Below, in pieces: positions 24,258-33,459 of a stretch of DNA of 64,000 nucleotides. Position numbers and translations under genes: made by a program. Below the pieces are notes generated by a model that made no database searches, had not been told where the DNA came from, and saw only the letters and a program-made list of their open reading frames with translations. Origin of the DNA: Anaerococcus vaginalis (lineage in GTDB: Bacteria > Bacillota > Clostridia > Tissierellales > Peptoniphilaceae); the NCBI GenBank assembly GCA_018363915.1, contig JAGZMY010000006.1:62001-126000 (forward strand), in the 5' to 3' direction. Positions within the stretch are counted from its first letter, which is position 1. Each line of letters opens with the position of its first letter.

Positions 24258-25406
24258 TTACCATTCCGCTATAGTTCCGTCATAGTGTGTCCATGAAGGA
24301 TTGGTCCAAACTAAGCCTTCTTTTGCAATCTCATCTAAATAGTCTTCGTCAATTTCAATTCCTAGACCACTTTTTTTAGGAATATCAACAAAACCGTCTT
24401 TAAATTCAAATATTTCTTTATTTTTAACAAAATCAAGAAGGTCAAACCCTTTATTATAGTGGATACCTAAACTTTGCTCTTGTATAAATACGTTAGGTGT
24501 ACATGAATCCACTTGCAAAGTTGCAGCAAGTGCTATAGGACCATATGGAGCGTGTGGAGCAACTGCCATATCGTAAGCTTCAGCCATGGCAGCAATCTTT
24601 CTAAGCTCTAATATGCCACCACATAAGGCAACATCAGGTTGAATAATATCAATGGCTTTTTGCTCGAATATTTTTTTGAATGCCCACCTTGTATATTCTC
24701 TTTCTCCAGTAGCAAGAGGAGTGGAAACAAGATTTGAGATGGTCTTGTAGTATTCATAATTTTCAGGAAGAACTACCTCTTCTAAAAACATTGGATGGAA
24801 TTGTTCAAGCTCTTTTGCAAGAATCTTTGCCATAGGTTTATGAACTCTTCCATGAAAATCTATACCAATATTGATTTTATCTCCAAAATTTTCCCTTAAT
24901 ATGCTTACTCTTTCGATAACACTATCGACTTTTTCTATAGTATCTATATAGTGTAACTCTTCTGTAGCATTCATTTTTATAGAATCAAAGCCTCTGTTAA
25001 TTCTATCTTGAGCTTGTTCTAATACTCCAGATGGTCTATCTCCACCAATCCATGAGTAAACTTTAATTTTATCTCTAGCAACTCCTCCGAGCAATTCATA
25101 AACAGGGACGTTTAAAGCCTTACCTTTAATATCCCATAGAGCCATTTCGAATCCTGAAACTATAGTTGCATTTATAGGGCCACCTCTGAAAAAAGATCTG
25201 TGCATTTGTTGAAAGAGTCTTTCAATCTCAAAAGGATTTCTACCTATTAGAACTCTTTTTCCAATTTCATAAGCACCAGCTACAACTGTTTCAGTTTTTG
25301 TTCCGGAGATTAATTCTCCCCAACCTGAAATACCTTCATCAGTAATTATTTTTACAAATATCCATCTAGGTTTTACTTTGTATACTTTTATATCTGTTAT
25401 TTTCAT
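24258..25406 (-). CDS. dgoD: D-galactonate dehydratase-like enolase-superfamily enzyme
   Basis: 382 residues, the same length as E. coli DgoD. Mandelate-racemase/enolase pattern: metal ligands Asp in IGIDFHGRVH, Glu in FLEEVVLPEN and Glu in ATGEREYTRW; catalytic His in AVAPHAPYGP; FIQEQS near the C-terminus. DgoD converts D-galactonate to 2-keto-3-deoxygalactonate. Because the operon has a PTS and no 2-keto-3-deoxygalactonate kinase, the real substrate may be a phosphorylated sugar acid. Lies 4 bp after the EIIC gene. Confidence 0.85.
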   Translation of the reverse strand: MKITDIKVYKVKPRWIFVKIITDEGISGWGELISGTKTETVVAGAYEIGKRVLIGRNPFEIERLFQQMHRSFFRGGPINATIVSGFEMALWDIKGKALNVPVYELLGGVARDKIKVYSWIGGDRPSGVLEQAQDRINRGFDSIKMNATEELHYIDTIEKVDSVIERVSILRENFGDKINIGIDFHGRVHKPMAKILAKELEQFHPMFLEEVVLPENYEYYKTISNLVSTPLATGEREYTRWAFKKIFEQKAIDIIQPDVALCGGILELRKIAAMAEAYDMAVAPHAPYGPIALAATLQVDSCTPNVFIQEQSLGIHYNKGFDLLDFVKNKEIFEFKDGFVDIPKKSGLGIEIDEDYLDEIAKEGLVWTNPSWTHYDGTIAEW

Positions 25407-25410
25407 ATTT

Positions 25411-26691
25411 TTATCCTATAATACCACCTAATAATCCAAAAATTTTAGAAATAATAAATCCTAAAATATGAGTTCCAGCATCTTCTGTTGTTACTAAATC
25501 CATTCCATTAGGAAGAACAAATCCACCTTGAACAGATAATTGTGTATGAATTGGTGCAAGTGAAGTTGCTATTAACAATACACAAATTGTAATAACTGTT
25601 GTTGATAAAACACCTCTAAAAATATTTCCTTTTGAAAATGCTACAGGCCATGCAGCTAACCACATTGCTTGGTAAGCTATATCTGCAACAGGAAGTAATT
25701 TATTACCTGGCAATACTGCAGCTAAAACTAAAGTAATAGGAACCATTATTATACCTACAGCTATAGCGCTAGAGTTTGCAACTGTCAAAGCAGCATCAAT
25801 ACCCATTGTAAATTGATTTCCAGGAAACTTTTTATTAAGTAATTCTTTTATAGATTCAGCAAAAGGTAGCAAACCTTCCATTAAAACTCTCATCATTACA
25901 GGAGTAAGAACCATAGTTGCTGCTGTAGCCATACCAAGTATTAAAATTGTTGATATATTTTCTTTTGCCAAGATTCCGATTAGCATTCCAAATATTAGTC
26001 CCATAAACATAGGCTCACCGACAAAACCAAATTTTTCTTGAACTTTGCCAGGGTTGGCATTAATTTTATTTAATCCAGGAATAAGATCCCATAGTTTATT
26101 TAATCCGTAAGCTATAGGTGCCCAACCAACTGAATTAGCTGTTGGGAAATTTACACCTTCCATACCGAAATAATCCTCAACTAATGGTGTGGTCCAATCA
26201 GCAAGTTTAAAAGTTATTATTGCATCAATTGCTCCAGCTAAAAGAGCCAAAAATACATTTTGATTTGTAACAAAATATGTTATTGCTGCTGTAAAGATGA
26301 AGTGGTTATAAGACCAAAAGTCTACCATTACAGTTTTTGTTTTTTTAGTAATAAGCATTAATATATTAATTCCGATTACAATAAATACAACAACTGCAGC
26401 TAAAGGGAAAGCCCATGTTGCAGCTGCTCTTGCAGGCCAGCCTACATCTAAAATACTTGATTGAATGCCCCAATTTTCTACCATTTTTTGAACTGCAGGA
26501 CTTACTTGTTGGATAAACCAGTTAATAACTATATTAACTCCTGCAAAACCTATTCCTGTCATTAGAGCAGACTTAATCAGAATTTTTATTTTGACTCTAA
26601 ATATTAGACCTATTATAAAAATTATTATAGGCATCATTACCATTGGACCGAGAGATGCTATCCAATTTAATCCATCTACTATAATTTGCAT
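25411..26691 (-). CDS. PTS EIIC, galactitol (GatC) type
   Basis: 426 residues, about ten membrane segments, with the galactitol-family EIIC pattern (DVGWPARAAATWAFPLAA; NFPTANSVGWAPIAYGL; KFGFVGEPMFMGL; ANSSAIAVGIIMVPI). It forms the membrane channel of a three-protein PTS with the EIIB and EIIA encoded just upstream. Gat-type permeases carry polyols and some sugar acids. The downstream dehydratase and aldolase suggest a galactonate-like acid or lactone. AGGAGGATTTT precedes the ATG. Confidence 0.9.
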   Translation of the reverse strand: MQIIVDGLNWIASLGPMVMMPIIIFIIGLIFRVKIKILIKSALMTGIGFAGVNIVINWFIQQVSPAVQKMVENWGIQSSILDVGWPARAAATWAFPLAAVVVFIVIGINILMLITKKTKTVMVDFWSYNHFIFTAAITYFVTNQNVFLALLAGAIDAIITFKLADWTTPLVEDYFGMEGVNFPTANSVGWAPIAYGLNKLWDLIPGLNKINANPGKVQEKFGFVGEPMFMGLIFGMLIGILAKENISTILILGMATAATMVLTPVMMRVLMEGLLPFAESIKELLNKKFPGNQFTMGIDAALTVANSSAIAVGIIMVPITLVLAAVLPGNKLLPVADIAYQAMWLAAWPVAFSKGNIFRGVLSTTVITICVLLIATSLAPIHTQLSVQGGFVLPNGMDLVTTEDAGTHILGFIISKIFGLLGGIIG

Positions 26692-26703
26692 AAAATCCTC
26701 CTA

Positions 26704-27003
26704 TTATTTACTTAGTATTTCAACTATTTCATTGATAGTTTTATCTTCGTTAATTCCTGTTATAAAAGGCATTCCAGATACAACTGGTATATTACCACTA
26801 ATATCCTTGCCTAACTTTCCAGTAGGAACAATCAAATCAACATCATTTGTTTTTAATGCACCTGATATTTCTGAAAATTTCATTTGTAAAATTTTTGGTT
26901 GAGCCAATTTGTGTTTTTCTACAAGATTTTTGATTTTATTTACAGCTATAGTTGATGTGATCATTGAAGATGCACATGCAACGATTATTGTTTTACTACT
27001 CAT
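26704..27003 (-). CDS. PTS EIIB, galactitol (GatB) type
   Basis: 99 residues. The P-loop IIVACASSMITSTIA carries the phosphorylatable Cys10. Lactose/galactitol-type EIIB fold and length. It transfers phosphate from EIIA to the sugar during transport through EIIC. Its start overlaps the EIIA end by 8 bp, which fits translational coupling. Confidence 0.92.
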   Translation of the reverse strand: MSSKTIIVACASSMITSTIAVNKIKNLVEKHKLAQPKILQMKFSEISGALKTNDVDLIVPTGKLGKDISGNIPVVSGMPFITGINEDKTINEIVEILSK

Positions 27004-27460
27004 TTGTTACTTTCTCCTTAAATAAATTTTTTATGATATTTTTAATTTCATTTTCATTTTTACATTTTAATATTTCTTTTAGCTTTTCTTGATTTTGCAC
27101 CAAAGCCATAAGTTTTTGTAAAACTTCAACTTTTTTATCTCCAGTATTGAAAAATAAGTGAATTATTATATCAACACTAACGTCTTTATCAGGATCATCC
27201 ATCCTCTTAAAAATTAGGGGGCTTTTAAGAGTTGATAAAACTATTCCTTCAATATTTGAATACTTATGGTCAGTATGAGGAATGGCTATGTTAATATTTC
27301 CTATTTTAAGACCAGTTGGAAATATTTTTTCCCTATCTATAATTGAATCCAAATATTTTTCACAAACTGAATTTGTTTTATACATTTTTTCAAAAGTTTC
27401 TTTGAAATACTCAAAAGTGTTTGAGTATTCAACATTTATATTTGCGTATATAAGTTCCAT
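26996..27460 (-). CDS. PTS EIIA, fructose/mannitol-type domain (GatA-like)
   Basis: 154 residues of the EIIA-2 family: the active-site His lies in INIAIPHTDHKY, preceded by the FPTGLKIG segment. It receives phosphate from HPr and passes it to the EIIB encoded next. Starts right after the aldolase stop. Confidence 0.92.
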   Translation of the reverse strand: MELIYANINVEYSNTFEYFKETFEKMYKTNSVCEKYLDSIIDREKIFPTGLKIGNINIAIPHTDHKYSNIEGIVLSTLKSPLIFKRMDDPDKDVSVDIIIHLFFNTGDKKVEVLQKLMALVQNQEKLKEILKCKNENEIKNIIKNLFKEKVTNE

Positions 27461-28105
27461 TTATAAGCTACTTTCTTCATAAGAATTGATTATATCAAGC
27501 ATTTTATCTACTGATTTTAACAATTCTTCCGTATTTCTATTTTTTACATCTTCCTTATTAAACATGGAAGAACCAACACCTACATAACTTGCACCACAAG
27601 TCAAAAACTCTTTTAAATTTTCTTTTTTAACACCTCCTACAGCCATTATATTTAGTTTATCAAGTGGGCCCATAACTTGATTAACGTAATTTGATTTTAA
27701 TGAAGAAAAAGGAAATACTTTAATGATATCAGCACCATAAAGAACCATTTTGTAGATTTCACTTGGAGTCATAGCACCTGGTACTGTATATACTCCTTTT
27801 TCTTTTGCATAATCTATAACTTCTTTGCTTAGAGTTACTGGACTTAATATAAATTTTGCACCGTTTGTTATAGCATCTTTTGCTTGGTCCAAATTTAATA
27901 TTGTGCCAGCACCTATCATAATCTTTTCCCCAAATTCTTTAGAAGCATCTTTTATAATTTTTAGGTAATTATCTGTATTACTTGTAACTTCTATGCCTAC
28001 ATTTTTTTTAGAATCAGCAAGAATCTTTATAAGATACAAAGCATCTTCATAAGAGTATCCTCTAAGGATAATTGTTAATCTGGGATAGTTTTTAATTTCT
28101 TTCAT
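27461..28105 (-). CDS. KDPG/KDPGal aldolase (Eda/DgoA family)
   Basis: 214 residues, class I aldolase: Schiff-base Lys in GADIIKVFPFSSLK, with IMIGAGTILNLDQA and IMAVGGVKKENL phosphate-binding loops. It cleaves 2-keto-3-deoxy-6-phospho acids to pyruvate and glyceraldehyde-3-phosphate. In this operon the phosphogalactonate series is most likely. It overlaps the regulator gene by 14 bp, so the regulator and catabolic genes are one transcription unit. Confidence 0.88.
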   Translation of the reverse strand: MKEIKNYPRLTIILRGYSYEDALYLIKILADSKKNVGIEVTSNTDNYLKIIKDASKEFGEKIMIGAGTILNLDQAKDAITNGAKFILSPVTLSKEVIDYAKEKGVYTVPGAMTPSEIYKMVLYGADIIKVFPFSSLKSNYVNQVMGPLDKLNIMAVGGVKKENLKEFLTCGASYVGVGSSMFNKEDVKNRNTEELLKSVDKMLDIINSYEESSL

Positions 28106-29981
28106 TATTATTACCTTCCTTAAAATATTCCAAAATTTCTTTAACTGACTTATTTCTTAGCTTTTTTATTTCCTCGAAAGAAAAAATGATATTATATATT
28201 TCGTTTATACAATTTTTAAAATCATCATTATCTTCTTCTATAAAATTAAATAATATTATGACCTTAACGCATCCTTCATTCCGTTTAATATCTTTATTTA
28301 GTGTAAATATAGAGATATTAGATTTTTTTATCGTTTTTGAATTAGCATGGGGAAGAGCAATTCCTGTTTCAAAAAATGTTCTTCCATGTTTTTCTCTATC
28401 TAGGATAGAATTTTTAAAATCATCATAAACCAAATCTTTTTTTCTAAGAATTTCAAAAGCCTTAATAATAAAATCTTCTTTCGAATCAACTTTGAAGTTT
28501 GTATAAATTAAGTCCTCTCTTAAATATTTATCAATAGATGCAAATGAATTTTTTCTCGAATCAAGTAAATCAAATTTATTGTAAGTGGTTATTATATTTA
28601 TATAATCTTCAGTTGTTATGGTAGGAGAAACCTTAACTACAGGAATATCAGGATCATGATAATCAATAGAGCTTATTATCATATCTGCAATAACTTTGTT
28701 ATTTTTAATATCTTCCAAATTTTTAACTATGATTTCACAATCTTTAGGAAGAAATTTTTTTACCTTTTCCAATATTATTTGAGAAAACACCATTCCATAT
28801 TGGCATAAAATTATAATTTTTTTAAAGTTGTTTTGTTTTTCTATAGCTATTAAAAAATGCAAAAGAACTAAAGAAACTTCATTGCCGTTTAAAGTAACTT
28901 TGTAGGTATTTTCAATCAATTCAAGAGCATTCCAAACGATTTTATATAAAGAAAAATATTCATTTTTAATATCTTCTAAAAGTTTAAAGTAAATATAAAT
29001 ATCATTTTGTAAACGAGATACCATTAAAGGAAGATGATATTTTAAAGATGAAATAAGCACTTGGTTGTTAGTTAAATCACTATTTATATCCTTAGAAACC
29101 TTGCTTATTATTTCTTTTGTCAATGAAACATCTATCAAATTATCTTTATATGAATACTTATATAAGCCATGCGTATAAATTAAATTTATTAAATATTTTA
29201 TTTCACAAGATTTTACACAAGAAAAATTACTTACTAATAAAGATTTAATTTTATATTCAATATTTTTGTCTAAGTCTATAATTTCATCAAGATATTGGAC
29301 TTTATGGCCACAACTTCTGCGATCATAAAATATTGCTGTAGAAATATAAAATGAATCGTAGTAATAATTTGGTATATTTATATTTTCTATAGAATTTATA
29401 AAATCTATGATATCTTTTAAAAATAAGTTTGCCCTATTTGATAACAATTCCCTTTGAACTTCATCTATTGAAACTTTGTATTTATAAATCACGTTATATA
29501 TAAGATATTTAAGAGCTGATTGTATAAGTGTTTCAGAACCTTTAATTTCCAAAAAATCATTTTGTACAAAAATTTCAACATCAAATTTTCTTATATAATA
29601 ATTGAAATTCTTAATGTCATTATAAATTGAACTTTTGCTAATATAGAATTTATCTGAAATATCAGTTATAGTGGTTTTGTAGGAATTTCCAATAAGCATT
29701 TTGATTAAATAAATTCTTCTGCTTTCAATATCTAAATAATCATTGTGTGAAAAAAATTTATTTATTGACAAATCAATATTAGAATTATCATTTAAAACAA
29801 TCCCTAAAGAAGGTTTTTTATCTATAAACAGATGAGATTTATCATTTAAAGAGTTGATTTCATCGATGTATTTGTAGATTGTCTTAGTGGATAAATTTAA
29901 AGATTTTGCATAGTAAGAAGCGGGCTTGTAATTACTATTTTCTTTTAATAAATCAATAAATTTAAGAATATTATTTTTCAC
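28092..29981 (-). CDS. BglG/MtlR-type PRD transcriptional regulator with PTS EIIB- and EIIA-like domains
   Basis: 629 residues. N-terminal winged HTH (YAKSLNLSTKTIYKYIDEIN), a second HTH/Mga-like part (TTITDISDKFYISKSSIYND), two PRD domains in the middle, a BglG-type EIIB-like domain (IIILCQYGMVFSQIILEKV, Cys present), and a C-terminal EIIA-2 domain (RTFFETGIALPHANS, His present). Such proteins sense phosphorylation by HPr and the cognate EIIB and activate their own PTS operon. First gene of the operon, transcribed toward the aldolase; AGGAGG precedes the ATG. Confidence 0.92.
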   Translation of the reverse strand: MKNNILKFIDLLKENSNYKPASYYAKSLNLSTKTIYKYIDEINSLNDKSHLFIDKKPSLGIVLNDNSNIDLSINKFFSHNDYLDIESRRIYLIKMLIGNSYKTTITDISDKFYISKSSIYNDIKNFNYYIRKFDVEIFVQNDFLEIKGSETLIQSALKYLIYNVIYKYKVSIDEVQRELLSNRANLFLKDIIDFINSIENINIPNYYYDSFYISTAIFYDRRSCGHKVQYLDEIIDLDKNIEYKIKSLLVSNFSCVKSCEIKYLINLIYTHGLYKYSYKDNLIDVSLTKEIISKVSKDINSDLTNNQVLISSLKYHLPLMVSRLQNDIYIYFKLLEDIKNEYFSLYKIVWNALELIENTYKVTLNGNEVSLVLLHFLIAIEKQNNFKKIIILCQYGMVFSQIILEKVKKFLPKDCEIIVKNLEDIKNNKVIADMIISSIDYHDPDIPVVKVSPTITTEDYINIITTYNKFDLLDSRKNSFASIDKYLREDLIYTNFKVDSKEDFIIKAFEILRKKDLVYDDFKNSILDREKHGRTFFETGIALPHANSKTIKKSNISIFTLNKDIKRNEGCVKVIILFNFIEEDNDDFKNCINEIYNIIFSFEEIKKLRNKSVKEILEYFKEGNNNERN

Positions 29982-30089
29982 CTTATCCTCCTTAATAAAA
30001 GGTTATCATTTTTAAATAATTGAGTAAAATCAAACAACTTCCACATTAAAACAGCAAATTTAAAATTTTTATTTATTAATTATAAATGG

Positions 30090-30141
30090 AAAAGTGCTTT
30101 TGCAATATATGAAATAATTTTCATTTTGCAAAAGCACTTTT
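30090..30141. terminator. 16-bp perfect-stem hairpin between two minus-strand units
   Basis: AAAAGTGCTTTTGCAA (30090-30105) pairs with TTGCAAAAGCACTTTT (30126-30141), and an inner ATGAAA/TTTCAT extends it. It sits downstream of the EEP gene and upstream of the PRD regulator, so it probably terminates the former. A role as a binding site for the regulator is the alternative. Confidence 0.7.
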
Positions 30142-30171
30142 TATATTTTATTTGATATTAACTTTTAAATT

Positions 30172-31218
30172 TTATTTTAAAACAAATTCCATCACAACAG
30201 GATTGTGGTCAGAGTATTGGAAATCTTCTTGTGTTTGAGTTTTGATATTTTTAATTTCTATATTATCTGTTGCCATAAATCCGTCTATGGTTGAAAGATA
30301 GGCGTCTTTTCCTGTGTATGGTTTATCGTTTACTACTGATGTTTTTCCATTTTTGTCGTAGTAGAGTTTTATATTTTCTGTTAGCAATTCTTTTGGCAAA
30401 ATTTTTGGATTCCAAATTCCTTCTGGCAATTCTTTGTAATTTCCTGTTAGCTCTTGGTTAAAATCTCCGCCTACTATCACGTAATTTCCTTTTTTATATT
30501 CTTTATTTACAAAATTTATTATTTCTTTTGTTTGTGCAATTCTTCCGTTGTTTCCTTTTTCGTAGGCGTCTAAGTGGACATTTACTATTACTAATTTTTT
30601 GTTGGAATTTTTTATGTCGATGTATGAAGGGTTGAAGGCTCTTTTTAGGTTTACTAGTCTTGATGGAAATTTGTGAGGGATTTCTTGTTGGTATCTTTTT
30701 GATTTTTGTATTTTAAAATTTGTTTGAGTCATTATTCCTGATTCGACTTTTCCCATTGGTGGGATTGGATAAGGAATAAAGGCTGCCTTAAAATTTAGGG
30801 CGAAGGTTGTGTTGCCCAAGAGTTTTTTTCTTATTTTTTCGTACTCGTTAATGTGGTAGGTTCTTTTTGAATTTATATCTACTTCTTGGAAAAATTTTAT
30901 GTCGGCATACATTTTTTCACTTGAATTAATGATGTGGTTAATTGATTTTTCTACATGGCTTTTGTTTATTGGAAAGACCATTTTTCCACCGTCCATAAAG
31001 AAATCTGTGTCTTTATCAAGTCCGCCGTATCCAATATTCCAAGTCATTATCGTATAACTTTTTCCGATTTCTGGATTTTTATCGCCCTTTCCTTGGATTT
31101 CTACATTTTCAATTTTTTCTGGTCTGTACTCTTTTATCCAAAGATATGATAGGAGAATTAAAATTCCTATTAGAAGTATTCCTATTATGGAAAAGATAAT
31201 TTTTAATGTTTTTTTCAT
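30172..31218 (-). CDS. Membrane-anchored endonuclease/exonuclease/phosphatase-family hydrolase
   Basis: 348 residues. Residues 5-29 form one N-terminal membrane segment with no cleavage site evident, so the catalytic domain probably faces outside. EEP-fold motifs: YTIMTWNIGYGG, FFQEVDINS, IVNVHLDAYEKGN, YVIVGGDFNQ and the C-terminal YSDHNPVVMEFVL. The family includes phosphodiesterases, nucleases and sphingomyelinase-like enzymes, so the substrate is open. Monocistronic. Confidence 0.85.
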   Translation of the reverse strand: MKKTLKIIFSIIGILLIGILILLSYLWIKEYRPEKIENVEIQGKGDKNPEIGKSYTIMTWNIGYGGLDKDTDFFMDGGKMVFPINKSHVEKSINHIINSSEKMYADIKFFQEVDINSKRTYHINEYEKIRKKLLGNTTFALNFKAAFIPYPIPPMGKVESGIMTQTNFKIQKSKRYQQEIPHKFPSRLVNLKRAFNPSYIDIKNSNKKLVIVNVHLDAYEKGNNGRIAQTKEIINFVNKEYKKGNYVIVGGDFNQELTGNYKELPEGIWNPKILPKELLTENIKLYYDKNGKTSVVNDKPYTGKDAYLSTIDGFMATDNIEIKNIKTQTQEDFQYSDHNPVVMEFVLK

Positions 31219-31469
31219 TTTTCACCTCTATAATTTTTGGGGAGTTTCCCTTATTTGTTATTTGTATAATATAAATACCCTTTTTTCTTCTTATATATAA
31301 GGAAAGAAAATTAAAATAGGGAAATAAATAAAATCTCTATAATTACTTTGTAAAATAAAGTTAATAAGATTGTTTTAAATTTCTAGAAAAGTATAGTTAC
31401 TTTACGAAAGATTATGTATTAAAAAATATTTATAATATAAATAAAGAGCCTTTAATTGATGGAGTTATT

Positions 31470-32336
31470 ATGGAAAAAGTAAAAATTATAGCTGATTCGG
31501 GATGCAATATAGACCTTGACATGGCGAAGGAATATGACATTTCAATACTTCCTTTTAATATAAATTTCAAAGACAAATCATACACCGACCTTTACGAATT
31601 AAGTAGGGAAGATTTTTTTATAAAATATAAGGAAAGCAAAGAAAGAGTTACAACTTCTATGCCATCTCCTGGGAAATTTTTAAAATTATTGGAAGAAGAA
31701 TATCAAAAAGGATATAGAAATTTTATAGTATTTTCAATTACAAAGAAATTTTCTGGAATTTATCAAATGATGGATATGATGAAAGAGGAATTTGTAGAAG
31801 AAAATCCAGATGCAAGAATTAAAATAATAGATACAAATACAGCCACAATAGCTGCAATTTATCCTGTAATAAAAGCTTCAATTTATGCGAAAGACGGAAT
31901 GGGACTTGATGAAATTTACAAAAAAAGTCTGGATAATTTAAAATATTGTAATGTGGCAGGAGTTGTAAAAAATTTGGATGCCTTGGTTAGGGGCGGAAGA
32001 CTTCCAAAAACTATAGCCAAGCTTGCAAATTTAATTTCATTTTCTCCAGTTTTGTGCATAGAAGATGGAGAAATAAAATTAATAAAAAAAGTCACAGGAA
32101 AGAAAAAATCATACAAAGAATTAATAAAATATTTGAAAAAGCTTTGCAAAAAATACAAGGATTATCAAATAATAATTGGCGGAGCAGATAGTGGAGAAGA
32201 AATCGAAATTTTAAAAGAAGGACTAAGTAGCGAAATAGAAAATGCCCTAGATTTTAAAATAATAGACGTAACAGCAGTAATAGGCTCCCACTTAGGAGAT
32301 GGAGTAATTTTCTGCTCAGTTTTTCCAATAAATTAG
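31470..32336 (+). CDS. DegV-family fatty-acid-binding protein
   Basis: 288 residues with the DegV start KIIADSGCNIDLDMAKEYDI, TTSMPSPGKFLKLLEE and a C-terminal GSHLGDGVIFCSVFP. DegV/FakB proteins bind a fatty acid and present it to the FakA kinase for phospholipid synthesis. No fakA is nearby. ATG follows a short GGAG box. Confidence 0.92.
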   Translation: MEKVKIIADSGCNIDLDMAKEYDISILPFNINFKDKSYTDLYELSREDFFIKYKESKERVTTSMPSPGKFLKLLEEEYQKGYRNFIVFSITKKFSGIYQMMDMMKEEFVEENPDARIKIIDTNTATIAAIYPVIKASIYAKDGMGLDEIYKKSLDNLKYCNVAGVVKNLDALVRGGRLPKTIAKLANLISFSPVLCIEDGEIKLIKKVTGKKKSYKELIKYLKKLCKKYKDYQIIIGGADSGEEIEILKEGLSSEIENALDFKIIDVTAVIGSHLGDGVIFCSVFPIN

Positions 32337-32484
32337 ATTTAATAATTTGAAATAAAATATTTTTGTAATCGAATTTAACTAGTTTGTAAATAACCCAAGC
32401 CCAATCATTTGGGATCAGGCTATTGGCAAAGTAAATTTTTTCCCGTTTCGGTTGTTTATCCCGATTTATCGTGTGCAACAAGCG

Positions 32485-32526
32485 GAGAAATCTCATGAGA
32501 TCTCTCCTTGCCTTTGTTTCACTCAC
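32485..32526 (+). repeat. REP-like dispersed repeat, copy 1
   Basis: A 42-nt block starting GAGAAATCTCATGAGATCTC and ending GTTTCACTCAC. It matches the minus strand at 39629-39670 with 4 differences. The centre (GAGAAATCTCATGAGATCTCTC) is itself palindromic. It lies in a gene-free stretch beside a recombinase remnant. Confidence 0.75.
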
Positions 32527-32654
32527 GCTAAAATACGCTTTGCTTCACAAACTTATTCAGTGCTCTCCCACTTTGTTTTAGTAATGAATGTGCCAAAAAA
32601 GGTTAAGCTCTTAGGGGCAGAGAAAATAATAAAAACTTGGAAATGAGGTAATGC

Positions 32655-32784
32655 TTATGACAAAGGAGCAAGCGGAAAACCAGTAGCAACAGAAGTCCCA
32701 TACGGATATATAAAAGATCCTAAGAACAAATATTTTTTGACAAAAGGAGTAAGGAAACATTTCAAGATAAGCTGTTCAAGATAG
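32655..32784 (+). pseudogene. Remnant of a large serine recombinase
   Basis: An in-frame fragment reads YDKGASGKPVATEVPYGYIK followed by DPKNKYF, the recombinase-domain signature of transposon-type large serine recombinases (G-K-P-x-x-T-x-x-P-Y-G-Y-x-x-D-P). It is flanked by stops on both sides, with no start and no catalytic N-terminal domain nearby. A decayed mobile-element footprint. Confidence 0.6.
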
Positions 32785-32860
32785 TATAATCGGAACGGAG
32801 AGAATGAAAAATAGACTGCTTAGCTATAAAAAACAAAACTATAAGTTGTAAAAAATGTTA

Positions 32861-32889
32861 TTGAAAAATTTAATCAAAAAAGATATAAT
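32861..32889 (+). promoter_or_regulatory. Promoter of the orphan small genes
   Basis: -35 TTGAAA (32861-32866), 17-bp spacer, -10 TATAAT (32884-32889). Near consensus, 35 bp before the ATG at 32925. Confidence 0.8.
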
Positions 32890-32924
32890 GCTATAAAAAA
32901 TTAGAAAATATAGGAGATTATAAA

Positions 32925-33440
32925 ATGGGATTGTTTGGGTTATTTGGAGGCAAGAAAACAGTTGAGCTTGATAAAGCAAAAAGTTATGAAAATAAAAATC
33001 GCATGAGAGAAATTTTTGATGCTAAAGTAAATAATGGTTCGGAATATAAAATAGTTTATGCTTATTCAGAAGATATAGGCGGTGCTAATTTCGCAGTGCT
33101 TCGTACTGTTTCCTATAAATACAGAAGTTTTATACTTGGCTATAAGGAAGATGACCTAAGTTTAGTTTTTCTTGAAGTAAGCCCTGATTTAAGTCAGGTT
33201 GGAGAAGCTCTTTTGTATAAACCGCAAGATGTAAAGAAAACCAATTTTACAAAGATGGTAGGTGCATATTATTTACAGTATGGAAGTTCGTTCAAGAAAG
33301 AATTTTTTAACTTTTTTGTTCCTGAGACTATTGATGATATAGTCAACCATGATTGGTATGATGAAGATACATTTACTTACATTGACCAAAGAGAAGTACA
33401 TAGTAGTTGGGTGGATTTTTGGAATAAATTTTGTAAATAA
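32925..33440 (+). CDS. Hypothetical protein, 171 aa
   Basis: Not recognised. A soluble, aromatic-rich protein starting GLFGLFGGKK, with no membrane segment after the glycine-rich start and no known motif. It has a good promoter and an AGGAG ribosome site, so it is likely expressed. A small two-helix membrane protein follows at 19 bp. The pair lies next to a serine recombinase remnant and a REP-like repeat, suggesting recent horizontal arrival; an effector or immunity role is possible but unsupported. Confidence 0.7.
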   Translation: MGLFGLFGGKKTVELDKAKSYENKNRMREIFDAKVNNGSEYKIVYAYSEDIGGANFAVLRTVSYKYRSFILGYKEDDLSLVFLEVSPDLSQVGEALLYKPQDVKKTNFTKMVGAYYLQYGSSFKKEFFNFFVPETIDDIVNHDWYDEDTFTYIDQREVHSSWVDFWNKFCK

Positions 33441-33459
33441 AAGGTAATTTATTATTAAT

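Noticed and set aside
32452..32646. A 64-codon ORF (ending KKVKLLGAEKIIKTWK) over the REP-like repeat
   Set aside because: It reads through a palindromic repeat, lacks a ribosome site and matches no family I recognise; translation of a repeat.
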